A stretch of DNA of 64,000 bases from Granulosicoccaceae sp. 1_MG-2023 (GCA_030546905.1 JAUOPI010000012.1:62001-126000), one strand, 5' to 3'; numbered from the stretch's first letter, positions 45,110 to 53,625 are shown. The notes: generated by a model from the sequence alone, not told the origin. Numbers and translations: made by a program.

Positions 45110-46411
45110 ATGAAGTCTATGAAAACCCTTTTGGGGGCCGTGATCGCCCTGACATTCTGCTTTGCAGGCGCCGCGCAGGCGGTGATGAAAATCGAAATCA
45201 CCCAGGCGGGGCAGAGTGCTTTGCCGATTGCCGTGGTGCCGTTCGGCTACGACAGCGACCAGCCGCTCAGTGAGGACATCGCTGAGGTGGTCGCCGCGGA
45301 TCTGGCCCGCAGCGGCCGCTTCAAACCGCTGGATCGTCAGGATCTGGTTGCCACCCCGCAGAGCGGCGACACTATCCGCTATGGCAACTGGCGTCTGTCC
45401 GGTGTGGATTATCTGCTGGTGGGCAAGGTCAATCCCTTGCAGAATCAAGGCTATCAGGTGCAGTTTCAGCTGCTTGATGTGGTCCGTCAGGAGCCGGTGA
45501 CCGGCTATAACCTGACGGTGCAGGGCAATCGCCTGCGTCAGGCGGGCCACGAGATCGCCGATATCGTGTTTGAGCAGATTCTCGGTGAGCCGGGCGCATT
45601 CAACACCCAGATTGCCTATATCTCCACCGAAGGCGGCGCCGGCAACCGGGTTTACCGCCTGCAGGTGGCGGATTCGGACGGCGCCAATCCGGTGCCGGTG
45701 CTGACCTCCAAACGACCGCTGATGTCGCCGGCCTGGGCACCTGATGCGCGGCGCCTGGCCTATGTCTCTTTCGAGGATCGCAACCGTTCGGCAATTTATA
45801 TTCAGGACACGCAGGACGGCAGCCGCCGCAAGCTGATTTCGCGCAGCGGGATCAACGGCGCCCCGGCCTGGAGTCCGGACGGCAAACGCATTGCCGCGAC
45901 GCTGTCGCACAGTGGTGACCCCGAGATTTTCGTGATTGATGTGGACAGCGGTGCGCTGACCCAGGTCACCCGCAACGGCGCGATCGATACCGAGCCGGCC
46001 TGGGTTGATAACAACACCCTGGTCTTTACCTCTGACCGCAGTGGTTCACCGCAGATCTACGAGGCCGCCGCCGATGGCGGGCGCGTAACACGCCTGACTT
46101 TTGAGGGCCGTTACAATGCCAGCCCGGCGGTGTCCTCCGACGGCCGCTCAGTGGCACTGGTGCATGGCGGCGAAGGCCGTTACCGTATTGCGGTGATTGA
46201 CCGGCCCACCGGCCTGATGAGTATCATCACCGACGGCACGCTGGATGAGTCACCGAGCTTCTCGCCCAATGGCGGAATGATTCTCTACGCCAGCGAATCG
46301 GGCGGCAAAGGCGTGCTGGGTGCCGTATCGGTGGACGGCAGTGTGCGCCAGCGGATCACCCTGAGCGAGGGCGATGTGCGTGAGCCTGCCTGGTCGCCGC
46401 TGCTGAAATAA
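45110..46411 (+). CDS. tolB: Tol-Pal beta-propeller protein TolB
   Basis: A 433-residue periplasmic protein. Signal peptide about residues 1-24 (cleavage near AGAAQA). N-terminal domain with PIAVVPFGYDSDQPL, then a six-blade propeller with repeated WSPDGKRIAATLS- and FSPNGGMILYASE-type blades. It binds Pal and TolA and helps mobilise Pal during division. It starts directly after the tolA stop with no visible ribosome site, implying translational coupling. Confidence 0.96.
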   Translation: MKSMKTLLGAVIALTFCFAGAAQAVMKIEITQAGQSALPIAVVPFGYDSDQPLSEDIAEVVAADLARSGRFKPLDRQDLVATPQSGDTIRYGNWRLSGVDYLLVGKVNPLQNQGYQVQFQLLDVVRQEPVTGYNLTVQGNRLRQAGHEIADIVFEQILGEPGAFNTQIAYISTEGGAGNRVYRLQVADSDGANPVPVLTSKRPLMSPAWAPDARRLAYVSFEDRNRSAIYIQDTQDGSRRKLISRSGINGAPAWSPDGKRIAATLSHSGDPEIFVIDVDSGALTQVTRNGAIDTEPAWVDNNTLVFTSDRSGSPQIYEAAADGGRVTRLTFEGRYNASPAVSSDGRSVALVHGGEGRYRIAVIDRPTGLMSIITDGTLDESPSFSPNGGMILYASESGGKGVLGAVSVDGSVRQRITLSEGDVREPAWSPLLK

Positions 46412-46457
46412 ATGATTTTCAACGAACAATAAAGAACGACATCCGAGGATGCAGTCC

Positions 46458-47042
46458 ATGAATAACACCCTGAAAACCCTGTCGCTTGTCTCCGTGCTGG
46501 CGCTTCTTTCCGCTTGTGCATCGACAGATGAGGCCGTTCTTGATGACAGCCAGTATGGCAATGCACCGGCACTGCCGGCCTTGCCCGGCGAGGGCGGCGC
46601 GCAGGTCGGCACGCGTAATGCCGGTGCCATCGACGGTCAGGAAAACATGCCGGGCGCAGAAGGCGTGCGCAACGAGATGGGGGTGTTGGTCGATGAATTC
46701 GGTATCCCGACGGATACGGTTTTCTACTTCGACTACGACCGGGCCAGCATCAATGCCGATGACCTCAATACACTGGCCTCGCACGGGCAGTATATTGCCG
46801 CCTCGCCGAATGCGCGGGTGCGTCTGGAAGGGCATACCGACGAACGCGGCACGCGGGAATACAACATCGCGCTGGGTGAAAACCGGGCCAAGGCAGTGGC
46901 GCGTATTCTGATGTTGCAGGGCGTGCGTCCCGATCAGATCGCCGTGGTCAGTATGGGTGAAGAAGAGCCTGCCGAAGACGGCCATGATGAGGTCAGCTGG
47001 TCGCTGAACCGTCGTGTTCAGATCGTTTACGAAGCACGGTGA
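46458..47042 (+). CDS. pal: Peptidoglycan-associated lipoprotein Pal
   Basis: A 194-residue outer-membrane lipoprotein. Lipobox LLSAC near residue 21, with Ala-Ser after the cysteine, fits outer-membrane sorting. An OmpA-like domain (about 85-190) has FDYDRASINADDLNTLA and LEGHTDERGTREYNIALGE, the Asp and Arg that bind diaminopimelate. The ATG at 46458 suits the GAGG site (nine bases); ATG 46449 is too close. Operon partner of tolB and cpoB. Confidence 0.96.
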   Translation: MNNTLKTLSLVSVLALLSACASTDEAVLDDSQYGNAPALPALPGEGGAQVGTRNAGAIDGQENMPGAEGVRNEMGVLVDEFGIPTDTVFYFDYDRASINADDLNTLASHGQYIAASPNARVRLEGHTDERGTREYNIALGENRAKAVARILMLQGVRPDQIAVVSMGEEEPAEDGHDEVSWSLNRRVQIVYEAR

Positions 47043-47866
47043 GCCCGGTGAAGATGATGCAGAAACGATGGCTGGCATTGTGCGCACTGACCGCGCTCAG
47101 TGTGGCGGCGCCTGTACAAAGCGCCAAGGCGCCGGATAATGCCGCGCTGGATCAGCGCCTGCAGCGCGTGGAACGGATTCTCGACAACCAGGTGCTGCTG
47201 GATATGTTGCAGCGCATGGACAGCCTGCAGAATGAGGTGCGCCAGCTGCGCGGTGAGCTGGAGCGTCTGAATCATGAGCAAAGCAATCTGTCCAAACGGC
47301 AGCGGGATTTGTATCTGGATACGGACCGTCGCATCCAGGCCCTCGAAGGTGGTAACACCGGATTGACGCCGGACCTGTCCGCCGGTGCCCCCCTGACGGC
47401 CGCGCCGGAAGCGCTGGCGGTCACGGAAGAGGCGGTTGAGGCGCCGGAGGCTGTGGTCGCGCCGGTGGAGCAGCGCAGTCAGGCCGAACCGGGTGAGCAG
47501 GCTGCCTATCAGGAGGCCTACGACACCCTGATGGCCGGTAACAATCAGCTGGCCGTGGAGCGCTTCGATGCCTTTCTGGCCAAGTACAGCGACGGACCTT
47601 ATTCCGATAATGCACTGTACTGGCGCGGCGAAGCCTATTATGTCTCGCGGCGTTTCGAGGATGCGGTTGCCAGCTTTAAGGAGGTGATCAGCCGCTTTCC
47701 AGACAGTCCGAAAATTCCCGACGCGCGGCTGAAGATTGCCTACGCCTACTATGAACAGGGGCAGCAGGACGAAAGCCGGGCAGAGCTGCAGACACTGGTG
47801 CAGCAGCACCCGGACACCACGGCGGCGCGCTTGGCGCAGCGCCGCCTGAATGCGATGTCAGAATAA
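47039..47866 (+). CDS. cpoB: Cell-division coordinator CpoB (YbgF)
   Basis: A 275-residue periplasmic protein. Signal peptide near residues 8-28 (AAPVQSA), a coiled coil trimerising segment (about 35-100, LDQRLQRVERILDNQVLLD), and C-terminal TPR repeats (about 160-270, YQEAYDTLMAGNNQLAVERF). It coordinates Tol-Pal with PBP1B. The GTG at 47039 overlaps the pal stop; ATG 47054 is an alternative. A Pro/Ala/Val linker joins the coiled coil and TPR parts. Last gene of the Tol operon. Confidence 0.93.
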   Translation: MSPVKMMQKRWLALCALTALSVAAPVQSAKAPDNAALDQRLQRVERILDNQVLLDMLQRMDSLQNEVRQLRGELERLNHEQSNLSKRQRDLYLDTDRRIQALEGGNTGLTPDLSAGAPLTAAPEALAVTEEAVEAPEAVVAPVEQRSQAEPGEQAAYQEAYDTLMAGNNQLAVERFDAFLAKYSDGPYSDNALYWRGEAYYVSRRFEDAVASFKEVISRFPDSPKIPDARLKIAYAYYEQGQQDESRAELQTLVQQHPDTTAARLAQRRLNAMSE

Positions 47867-47869
47867 GAG

Positions 47870-47899
47870 AAGCCGGGCCCGGAGCCCGGCTTTTTTTTA
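47870..47899 (+). terminator. Terminator closing the Tol-Pal operon
   Basis: AAGCCGGGC, a CCGGA loop and GCCCGGCTT followed by eight T residues. The T-tract touches the cqsA stop, so only the plus-strand operon is clearly served. Confidence 0.9.
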
Positions 47900-49117
47900 T
47901 GCCGCGGTTGCGCGTTTTTGCAGCTGGCGGTAGCAGCGCCAGTCGCCGGCGTAGTCCGAGGCGGCTGCCCCTGCAATGGCGTCGATAGCCTTGTCGCACT
48001 GTGCCGGTTCGAGCGCCGCGTTGACGGACAGCCGGATCAGGGAGCGCTTTTTGGCTGTTGCCGGTGCGCAGAACGGCGAGCCGAACAGGCCGCGTTTTTC
48101 CAGGGCTTTGCGCAGTGTGATGGTGCCCCATTCTTCGCCGGCGACCAGCGGGATGATCTGCGAGGCGGACTCGCCGATATCGATGCCGAGTGCGCGGATG
48201 GCATCGCGCATATAACGGCTGTTGCGTTGCAGACGCGTGCGCCGTGCATCGGCCGAGGCAATCAGGTCCAGTGTGGCGTCCAGACCGGCCACTTCGTGGG
48301 GCAGCAGGGCGGAGCTGAAAATGAACTGCTTCGAGGATGTGTTAAAACAGTCCTTATAGCCCGGCGGGCAGGTGACTATGCCGGCTCGCGAGGCGAAGGC
48401 TTTGGCCAGACTGGCGGTACGGAAGTGTACCTCGTCGGTCAGCCCCAGTTCGCAGACCAAACCGCTGCCGGCCGGTCCGCAAACGCCGAGGGAGTGGGAT
48501 TCGTCGACCAGGATCAGGCAACCGTGATGACGGGCGATGTTGACCATTTCCTGCAGCGGGCAGACCGTGCCGGTGGTGCTGTAGATGGCATCGACCACCA
48601 CCAGCCCCGGCCCGTACTGGCGGATAAGACGATCCAGATGCCGCATATCGTTGTGTCTGAAGGGCACGGCGGTGCCTCCGCCCATGGTGACGCCGTCCCA
48701 GAGTGACATATGCGCGAGCATGTCCGTGTAAACGGGGAAGGATTCGTTGTCCAGCAGCGACTGGATCAGGCCGGTGTTGGCCGCGTAGCCGGACTGGCAG
48801 AAGGCGGTGGTGTCGGCGTCCATCCAGCGCGCGAACTTGGCCTCGATCTGATGCTGGAAGTCGCCTTCCTCGAGGAAAACTGCCGACATCACATTGGGGT
48901 TGTCGCCGTTGTTGAGAAAGTGGGTCTGGGCATTGGTGATACGCTGGTGACCGGCGATGGAAAGGTAATCGTTGCTGATCAGATTGACGCCGTCGGCGGG
49001 GATCGGTGAGCCTTGCAGCAGGTGATGGCCGTGCCATTGCTCGCGCTGATGGGCGTAGCGGATGCGCAGTTTACGGTTCAGCAGATCCTTGGCAAAAGAA
49101 GCGGATTTCAGGGTCAT
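47897..49117 (-). CDS. cqsA: Alpha-hydroxyketone autoinducer synthase, CqsA type
   Basis: A 406-residue PLP enzyme of the alpha-oxoamine synthase family. Vibrio CqsA condenses acyl-CoA with S-adenosylmethionine or aminobutyrate towards the autoinducer CAI-1. The wording follows Vibrio CqsA closely: LISNDYLSIAGH, FCQSGYAANTGLIQSL, DMLAHMSLWDG, GPGLVVVDAIYSTTGTVCPL, VDESHSLGVCGP (D205, H208) and TASLAKAFASRAG with the PLP lysine K239. HMSLWDG in particular distinguishes CqsA from KBL, ALAS and BioF. It is divergent from a CqsS-type kinase across 113 bases. The acyl chain used cannot be read from sequence. Confidence 0.92.
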   Translation of the reverse strand: MTLKSASFAKDLLNRKLRIRYAHQREQWHGHHLLQGSPIPADGVNLISNDYLSIAGHQRITNAQTHFLNNGDNPNVMSAVFLEEGDFQHQIEAKFARWMDADTTAFCQSGYAANTGLIQSLLDNESFPVYTDMLAHMSLWDGVTMGGGTAVPFRHNDMRHLDRLIRQYGPGLVVVDAIYSTTGTVCPLQEMVNIARHHGCLILVDESHSLGVCGPAGSGLVCELGLTDEVHFRTASLAKAFASRAGIVTCPPGYKDCFNTSSKQFIFSSALLPHEVAGLDATLDLIASADARRTRLQRNSRYMRDAIRALGIDIGESASQIIPLVAGEEWGTITLRKALEKRGLFGSPFCAPATAKKRSLIRLSVNAALEPAQCDKAIDAIAGAAASDYAGDWRCYRQLQKRATAA

Positions 49118-49152
49118 GAGTTTGTATCTCCATTGTATGTAAAGATCAGTAA

Positions 49153-49180
49153 TTGACTGGATTTCCGACTTTTGTATTAA
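49153..49180 (+). promoter_or_regulatory. Candidate promoter for the CqsS-type kinase
   Basis: TTGACT (49153-49158), a 16-base spacer and TATTAA (49175-49180) lie about 50 bases before the GTG at 49231, in the AT-rich gap shared with cqsA. Confidence 0.5.
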
Positions 49181-49230
49181 GTCAGGAATTAGTTACAATA
49201 GATTACAAATTTAAGATGGGTAAATTTTAG

Positions 49231-51480
49231 GTGGCGCTTTTGCAGCAAACCTGCCGTGCGTTGCGGCGTGTCGGACGTCGCCTGAACCGTAGTCTTCAAG
49301 AGGCGATCGAGTGCTCTTTGCCCAATCTCAACACGATGGGCGTTATGGGGGTGGTCGGTTTTCCCCTGTTCTACGTGATCTGGACCGGACTCTTCCCGCA
49401 GGTCTATGACAGCCCCTGGTTGCGCGGGCTTGGCTTTCTCGTCAGCCTGGGTTTTCTCACCCACCAATACTGGCACGAGCGTTTTCCGCGTTTTTTCCGT
49501 GTTTTCTGGCTGTTCGGCTCCAGTTACGGCTTGTCTTTCTTTTTCGTTTACACGCTGCTGATGAATGAGGTCGGCCTGGTCTGGAGTATGTCCACGCTGG
49601 CCGGGTTGATGTTGCTGGTGCTGTTGGTGTCGGACTGGCTGCTGATGGTTTTGATTTATCTGTCAGGGGCAGGGCTTGCATTTGCTCTGGCTTACCTGAC
49701 AGGGCCGGGGCCGGTGGATGTCGAAAGCCTCTACGAGCAGATTCCGATTTTCCTGTTTGCCATGGTGACGGGCAGTGTTTTCAATCACCGCTCCGGCATT
49801 GTCCGCGCGGCAAAACAAAAAGCCGTGGCGGCGATGGGGGCGAGTATTGCGCATGAATTGCGTACCCCGCTGCTGTTGATTGAAACCCAGACGCGGGAAA
49901 TCCAGAACAAACTTCAGAACGCCGCCTCGCCGCAGGTGAGCGAGCTGAGCCCGCATGTCGAGATCATCGAGCGTGAGCACAGCCATGCCAGTACGATTAT
50001 CGAGATGCTGCTGGTCGGCCTTGGCAGTCTCGGCGATTCGCCGCGCAACACCAGTCCGGTCACCTTGTCGGAACTGCTCGAAGAAGCCGTGCGGCGATTT
50101 CCCTATAACGGCGACGCGGGCCGTTCACGGGTGCAGCTGCAGATCCGTGAGGACGGGCAGATCGTCGCTTCGCGGCTGCTGATCATGCACGTGATCTTTA
50201 ATCTGATGAAAAACGCATTCCGTGCGATTGAGGATCAGCCCGACGGTCAGATCCGTCTGACCACGGAACGCGATGCCGACAGCGGCGAAGTGCTGATCCG
50301 GATCAGGGACAATGGTTGCGGTATTGCGCCGGAGGTGTTGCCGCGGATTTTCGACGATTTTTTCACCACCTCCGGCGTCGGTCGTGGTTCGGGCGTCGGC
50401 CTGGCTTTTTGCCGGCGGGTCATGAAGCAGCACGGTGCGTGGATCTCCTGCCGCTCGGAGCAGGGCCGCTTTACCGAGTTCACCCTGCGTTTTCCGGCCG
50501 GTGTCACTGCCGTGTCGGGCGGACAGGCGAAACAGCCGGAAGGTTTGTTGGTGCCGGGCGGACGGGCGCTGATTGTTGACGATGAAGAGGTTAACCGCCG
50601 CCGTCTGGCGACGCTGCTGGGGCCGCGTCTGTGCTGTGATTTTGCTGACTCGGTGGCGGCGGCGCGGGCAAAGTTGTCGGAGCAGCGCTATGCGGTGGTG
50701 TTTTGCGATCAGCATATGCCGGGCGGGACCGGCAGCGACCTGTTCGCTTCGCTCGGCGCTGAGCAGGCGCTGCCGGTCCGGGTGTTGGTGACCGGTGATC
50801 CGCGTCTGCAGGCGGACAGGCTCGATGGCGTGGACCGGGTAATCTACAAGCCGCTGGACGAAGCGCAACTGGCCGCGTTGTTCCTGGCCGGTGACGATGC
50901 GCCGGCCGCCGCTGCGGCTCCTGTCGCGGCCAAAGCGCCTGCGCCGGGCAGCGAACAGCGCGCTGAGTTATTCGAAATGGCGCATGATATCTGCTCGCCG
51001 CTGACCTATCTTGAGCACCTTTGTGAGTCCATGCGCCGCAGCTTCCCCGTTTTGCAACGTTTACACAGCGCCCTGCCGCCGGATCAGCGCCTGACGGACA
51101 GTGAGTTCGCGGCCTTGATGGCGGTGCCGGCGCAGTTTGGCCGGGTCACATCGCTGTCGCGTGAAAAGGTCAATCAGGTGCGTCGCGGCAGCGGTGGTGA
51201 AGAGCAGTTTCCGGGCGAGATGTGCAAGCTCTGGCGCGGCAGCTATTTGCTTTGCCGGATGACGTTACGGCCGACCTTGCCGCGTTTGCTTAAGATCGTT
51301 GATCAGGCCCGGCTGAGCGGGATGCTCAGTCAACGACAGCTCGAAGAGCTGCGCGAGCTGACGTCCACCTGTGTGCGCTTGCATGAGGAGGCGCTGGCGA
51401 TTGTGCAGCGCGAGCGGCCGCCCGCCGGCGCGGCGCGCCTGACGGGAGCCGCATCGGCGGCCGGCGCGATCAAGGGCTGA
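49231..51480 (+). CDS. cqsS: CqsS-type hybrid sensor histidine kinase
   Basis: A 749-residue membrane sensor kinase. Residues about 30-185 carry about six helices with PNLNTMGVMGVVGFPLFYVI and LFPQVYDSPWLRG, matching the start of Vibrio CqsS, receptor for CAI-1. Then the H-box ASIAHELRTPLL (H208), an ATPase domain with NLMKNAF (N328), RIRDNGCGIAPEV and GSGVGLAFCRRVM, and a receiver domain (about 446-550) with ALIVDDEE, VVFCDQHMPGG (D493) and IYKPLD. Residues 575-749 are an extension with AHDICSPLTYLE. It starts with GTG and a weak ribosome site. No LuxU or LuxO gene is adjacent, so the output is open. Confidence 0.88.
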   Translation: MALLQQTCRALRRVGRRLNRSLQEAIECSLPNLNTMGVMGVVGFPLFYVIWTGLFPQVYDSPWLRGLGFLVSLGFLTHQYWHERFPRFFRVFWLFGSSYGLSFFFVYTLLMNEVGLVWSMSTLAGLMLLVLLVSDWLLMVLIYLSGAGLAFALAYLTGPGPVDVESLYEQIPIFLFAMVTGSVFNHRSGIVRAAKQKAVAAMGASIAHELRTPLLLIETQTREIQNKLQNAASPQVSELSPHVEIIEREHSHASTIIEMLLVGLGSLGDSPRNTSPVTLSELLEEAVRRFPYNGDAGRSRVQLQIREDGQIVASRLLIMHVIFNLMKNAFRAIEDQPDGQIRLTTERDADSGEVLIRIRDNGCGIAPEVLPRIFDDFFTTSGVGRGSGVGLAFCRRVMKQHGAWISCRSEQGRFTEFTLRFPAGVTAVSGGQAKQPEGLLVPGGRALIVDDEEVNRRRLATLLGPRLCCDFADSVAAARAKLSEQRYAVVFCDQHMPGGTGSDLFASLGAEQALPVRVLVTGDPRLQADRLDGVDRVIYKPLDEAQLAALFLAGDDAPAAAAAPVAAKAPAPGSEQRAELFEMAHDICSPLTYLEHLCESMRRSFPVLQRLHSALPPDQRLTDSEFAALMAVPAQFGRVTSLSREKVNQVRRGSGGEEQFPGEMCKLWRGSYLLCRMTLRPTLPRLLKIVDQARLSGMLSQRQLEELRELTSTCVRLHEEALAIVQRERPPAGAARLTGAASAAGAIKG

Positions 51481-51500
51481 GCGGCCGGCGCCGGACAGAA

Positions 51501-51926
51501 TCAGGCAGGGAAGGGCAGGAGTACACCAAGGTCGCGGGCGTCGCGCTCGGTTTTGCGGGTTGCTTTGATGCGTTCTGACAGCGCCGCGGCGAAGGCCCGT
51601 TGTACTTCCGCTTCCAGTTCCAGGGCGCGCTGGTTGTGCCAGACAAATTCATATCCCACATCACAGCTGAGGCTGTCGCGCTCCTGCGGACGGAAATCAC
51701 GCCAGCTGAATTCCACCACGCGGCGCAGATGAATATCGACAAAGCTGACCTCGTCGCGCTCGACAATGGCGAGGTACTGGAGTCGTCGGATCGGCAGGTA
51801 CAGTCGCTCGCCTTCACTGCGCTGTAAAAGGTATTTCATATCGTTGTAGGACGTGGCATCAAGGCACCCGCCGCTGATACCGAGAATCTCGCCGCGATAA
51901 TAATCTTCCTGCTGATGCGTTCTCAT
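51501..51926 (-). CDS. Uncharacterised 141-residue protein next to cqsS
   Basis: A soluble, charged protein of 141 residues, not recognised. The first 45 residues (YYRGEILGISGGCLDATSYN) look like the start of a small beta-rich domain; about 55-105 have alternating hydrophobic and acidic residues; the C-terminus is an Arg/Glu/Ala-rich helix. No signal peptide or membrane segment. It converges on cqsS with 20 bases between stops. A hairpin and long intergenic gap lie upstream. Coding is supported by the ATG at 51926 and the absence of a competing frame. Whether it is linked to the signalling pair is unknown. Confidence 0.55.
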   Translation of the reverse strand: MRTHQQEDYYRGEILGISGGCLDATSYNDMKYLLQRSEGERLYLPIRRLQYLAIVERDEVSFVDIHLRRVVEFSWRDFRPQERDSLSCDVGYEFVWHNQRALELEAEVQRAFAAALSERIKATRKTERDARDLGVLLPFPA

Positions 51927-52408
51927 AATTGCTGGTTTACCACTGTTGCCGGCGTGTTAAACGCCGGATGAAATAATATCTCCTGCACCCGTCGCGAGTA
52001 CGTTCCGAACCCTCCAAGGCAGAGAACGTCACTGTGCCACAAGGTGTGAGTCAAATCTCTGACACATGCGGCACTTATGGGTTTGACGGGGCCACAATTG
52101 CATGATTGGCCGTACGCTGTTGTGTCCTTGTCCGCTGCGGCCCTGTGGCTTGGCGTCATTCTAGAAGTGCAGCGCGGGTGCTTACTGAGAAACCTGTCAA
52201 AGACAAACCAATGCCGCAACAGGGCTTGGCAGTTTTGCCCACGGCTTGGCGTAACGGAGAGTGAGAAAAGTGACGTTTGTCTCTTGCCTTGACCGGGGGG
52301 ATTTGTGATAGACTTCGTCGCGTGTTGTGGGAGGCCGGTAACACACCACCTGATGCGGTGGCGATGCGGGCGAAAACAACACAGCGAATAAAAATTTAGC
52401 AAAAAGGC
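51927..52408. other. Gap of about 480 bases without a clear gene
   Basis: No convincing reading frame. It contains a perfect hairpin CCGGCGT/ACGCCGG (51949-51967) just upstream of the 141-residue protein gene, so perhaps part of its leader or operator. It also contains two tandem hairpins, GTGTT/AACAC (52322-52344) and CCACC/GGTGG (52346-52361), 60-90 bases before the tRNA promoter. The hairpins could belong to a small RNA or be remnants; no clean promoter or terminator pair defines one. Confidence 0.4.
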
Positions 52409-52436
52409 TTTACATCTTCTCTGATTGCTGTATTAT
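52409..52436 (+). promoter_or_regulatory. Promoter of tRNA-Lys
   Basis: TTTACA (52409-52414), a 16-base spacer and TATTAT (52431-52436) sit 15 bases before the mature tRNA 5' end. Good sigma-70 match. Confidence 0.7.
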
Positions 52437-52451
52437 TCGCACCTTCTTCGG

Positions 52452-52527
52452 GGGTCGTTAGCTCAGTTGGTAGAGCATCTGACTTTTAATCAGGTGGTCG
52501 CAGGTTCGAATCCTGCACGACCCACCA
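52452..52527 (+). tRNA. tRNA-Lys (anticodon TTT)
   Basis: A 76-base gene with encoded CCA. Acceptor GGGTCGT/ACGACCC, D-arm GCTCAGTTGGTAGAGC, anticodon arm CTGACTTTTAATCAG with TTT at 52485-52487, and T-arm GCAGGTTCGAATCCTGC. It is close to E. coli tRNA-Lys. A terminator follows. Confidence 0.98.
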
Positions 52528-52540
52528 TCCCTGATTCGAA

Positions 52541-52571
52541 AAAGCCGCTTCATCTGAAGCGGCTTTTTTAT
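52541..52571 (+). terminator. Terminator after tRNA-Lys
   Basis: AAAGCCGCTTCA and TGAAGCGGCTTTTTT form a 9-10 bp stem with a two-base loop and a T-tract. It also lies at the end of doeB from the other side, 42 bases beyond its stop. Confidence 0.9.
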
Positions 52572-52612
52572 TGCCTGCTATCCGTCGGTGGCAGGCTTGT
52601 GCTTTTCCCGTT

Positions 52613-53623
52613 TCATTCTGTGTCCATCACTTCTGCGACCACATTCAGGCAATCGCCCATCTTGATTAAAGACGGGACGTGCCGGGCGATGATCAGGCCG
52701 TCGCGGGGCGCGTGATAATGCACCGGCGGCATTGCTGTGCGCTCGGTGATATGGATCCGCGCGATCAGATCGCCTTTGCTGACACGGTCGCCAAGCATGA
52801 CCCTCGGTTCTACAAGTCCGGTGTGTTGGCAAAACACATAGGACTGGCCTTCGCCCATGGCCAACCCGACAGGGCGGCTTTCAGAGGGCGTGATGTCGGC
52901 TTGCAGTATGCCGGCGTGAATCAGAAAGTTATCCACGCTGCGTTTGGCAATATCCACCGAACGTGGTGTGGTTGTGCCGCCTCCGCCCAGTTCTGTTGAA
53001 ACAAACACCTTGCCCATGCTTTCGGCCTGGGTGTCGTACATGCCGCCGGCATCGATTTCCATCAGCTTGATAAAATAGGGCGCATTCAGGGCTTTCATGG
53101 CCGCTTCGCAGCGGGCTTGCAGATCTTTGTCTTCGAGCTCATGGCAGGTCGCAAAGGGGACAAAGTCGAGGGTTTTGCCGCCGGAGTGTATATCCAGCAC
53201 ATAATCGGCTTTGGGTAGCAGCACGCGGGTAAAAAAATCAGCAATGATCTGCGTGACAGAGCCATGCGGTTTGCCCGGGAAGATCCGGTTCATATTGAGA
53301 TTGTCGATCGGCGACACCCGCGTTGCCGCGCAAAATGCCGGATAATTCATGGCCGGAATCACGATCACCCGCCCTTGTATATCGCTGATATCGGTGCGCC
53401 CGGCGAAATTAAACAGGGCGACGGGGCCTTCGTATTCGTCACCGTGATTGCCGCCGGTAATCAGTGCGGTCGGCCCGTCGCCGTTTTTCATCTGCGTGAC
53501 AGGAATCATGATCGCGCCCCAGGCTGAATCGTCGCGCGAGTGGGGCAGGCGCAGAAAACCGTGTTGTATGCCTTCTTTTTCAAAATCGATCGTGGCCACG
53601 ATCGGATTGTCTCTGAGTGTCAT
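52613..53623 (-). CDS. doeB: N-alpha-acetyl-diaminobutyrate deacetylase DoeB
   Basis: A 336-residue zinc deacetylase of the AstE/AspA (succinylglutamate desuccinylase) family that removes acetyl from N-alpha-acetyl-L-2,4-diaminobutyrate after ectoine ring opening. ALITGGNHGDEYEGPVALFN holds the zinc His and Glu, with LDIHSGGKTLDFVPFA and STELGGGGTTTPRSVDI further on. The ATG at 53623 gives MTLRDNPIVATIDFEKEG and lies three bases after the doeA stop; the longer reading overlaps doeA. Same strand and operon as doeA. Confidence 0.92.
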   Translation of the reverse strand: MTLRDNPIVATIDFEKEGIQHGFLRLPHSRDDSAWGAIMIPVTQMKNGDGPTALITGGNHGDEYEGPVALFNFAGRTDISDIQGRVIVIPAMNYPAFCAATRVSPIDNLNMNRIFPGKPHGSVTQIIADFFTRVLLPKADYVLDIHSGGKTLDFVPFATCHELEDKDLQARCEAAMKALNAPYFIKLMEIDAGGMYDTQAESMGKVFVSTELGGGGTTTPRSVDIAKRSVDNFLIHAGILQADITPSESRPVGLAMGEGQSYVFCQHTGLVEPRVMLGDRVSKGDLIARIHITERTAMPPVHYHAPRDGLIIARHVPSLIKMGDCLNVVAEVMDTE

Positions 53624-53625
53624 GG

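Noticed and set aside
52231-52260. Sigma-54 promoter-like TTGGCA...TTTGCC that might drive a Qrr-like RNA
   Set aside because: The GG and GC elements are seven bases apart where ten are needed.
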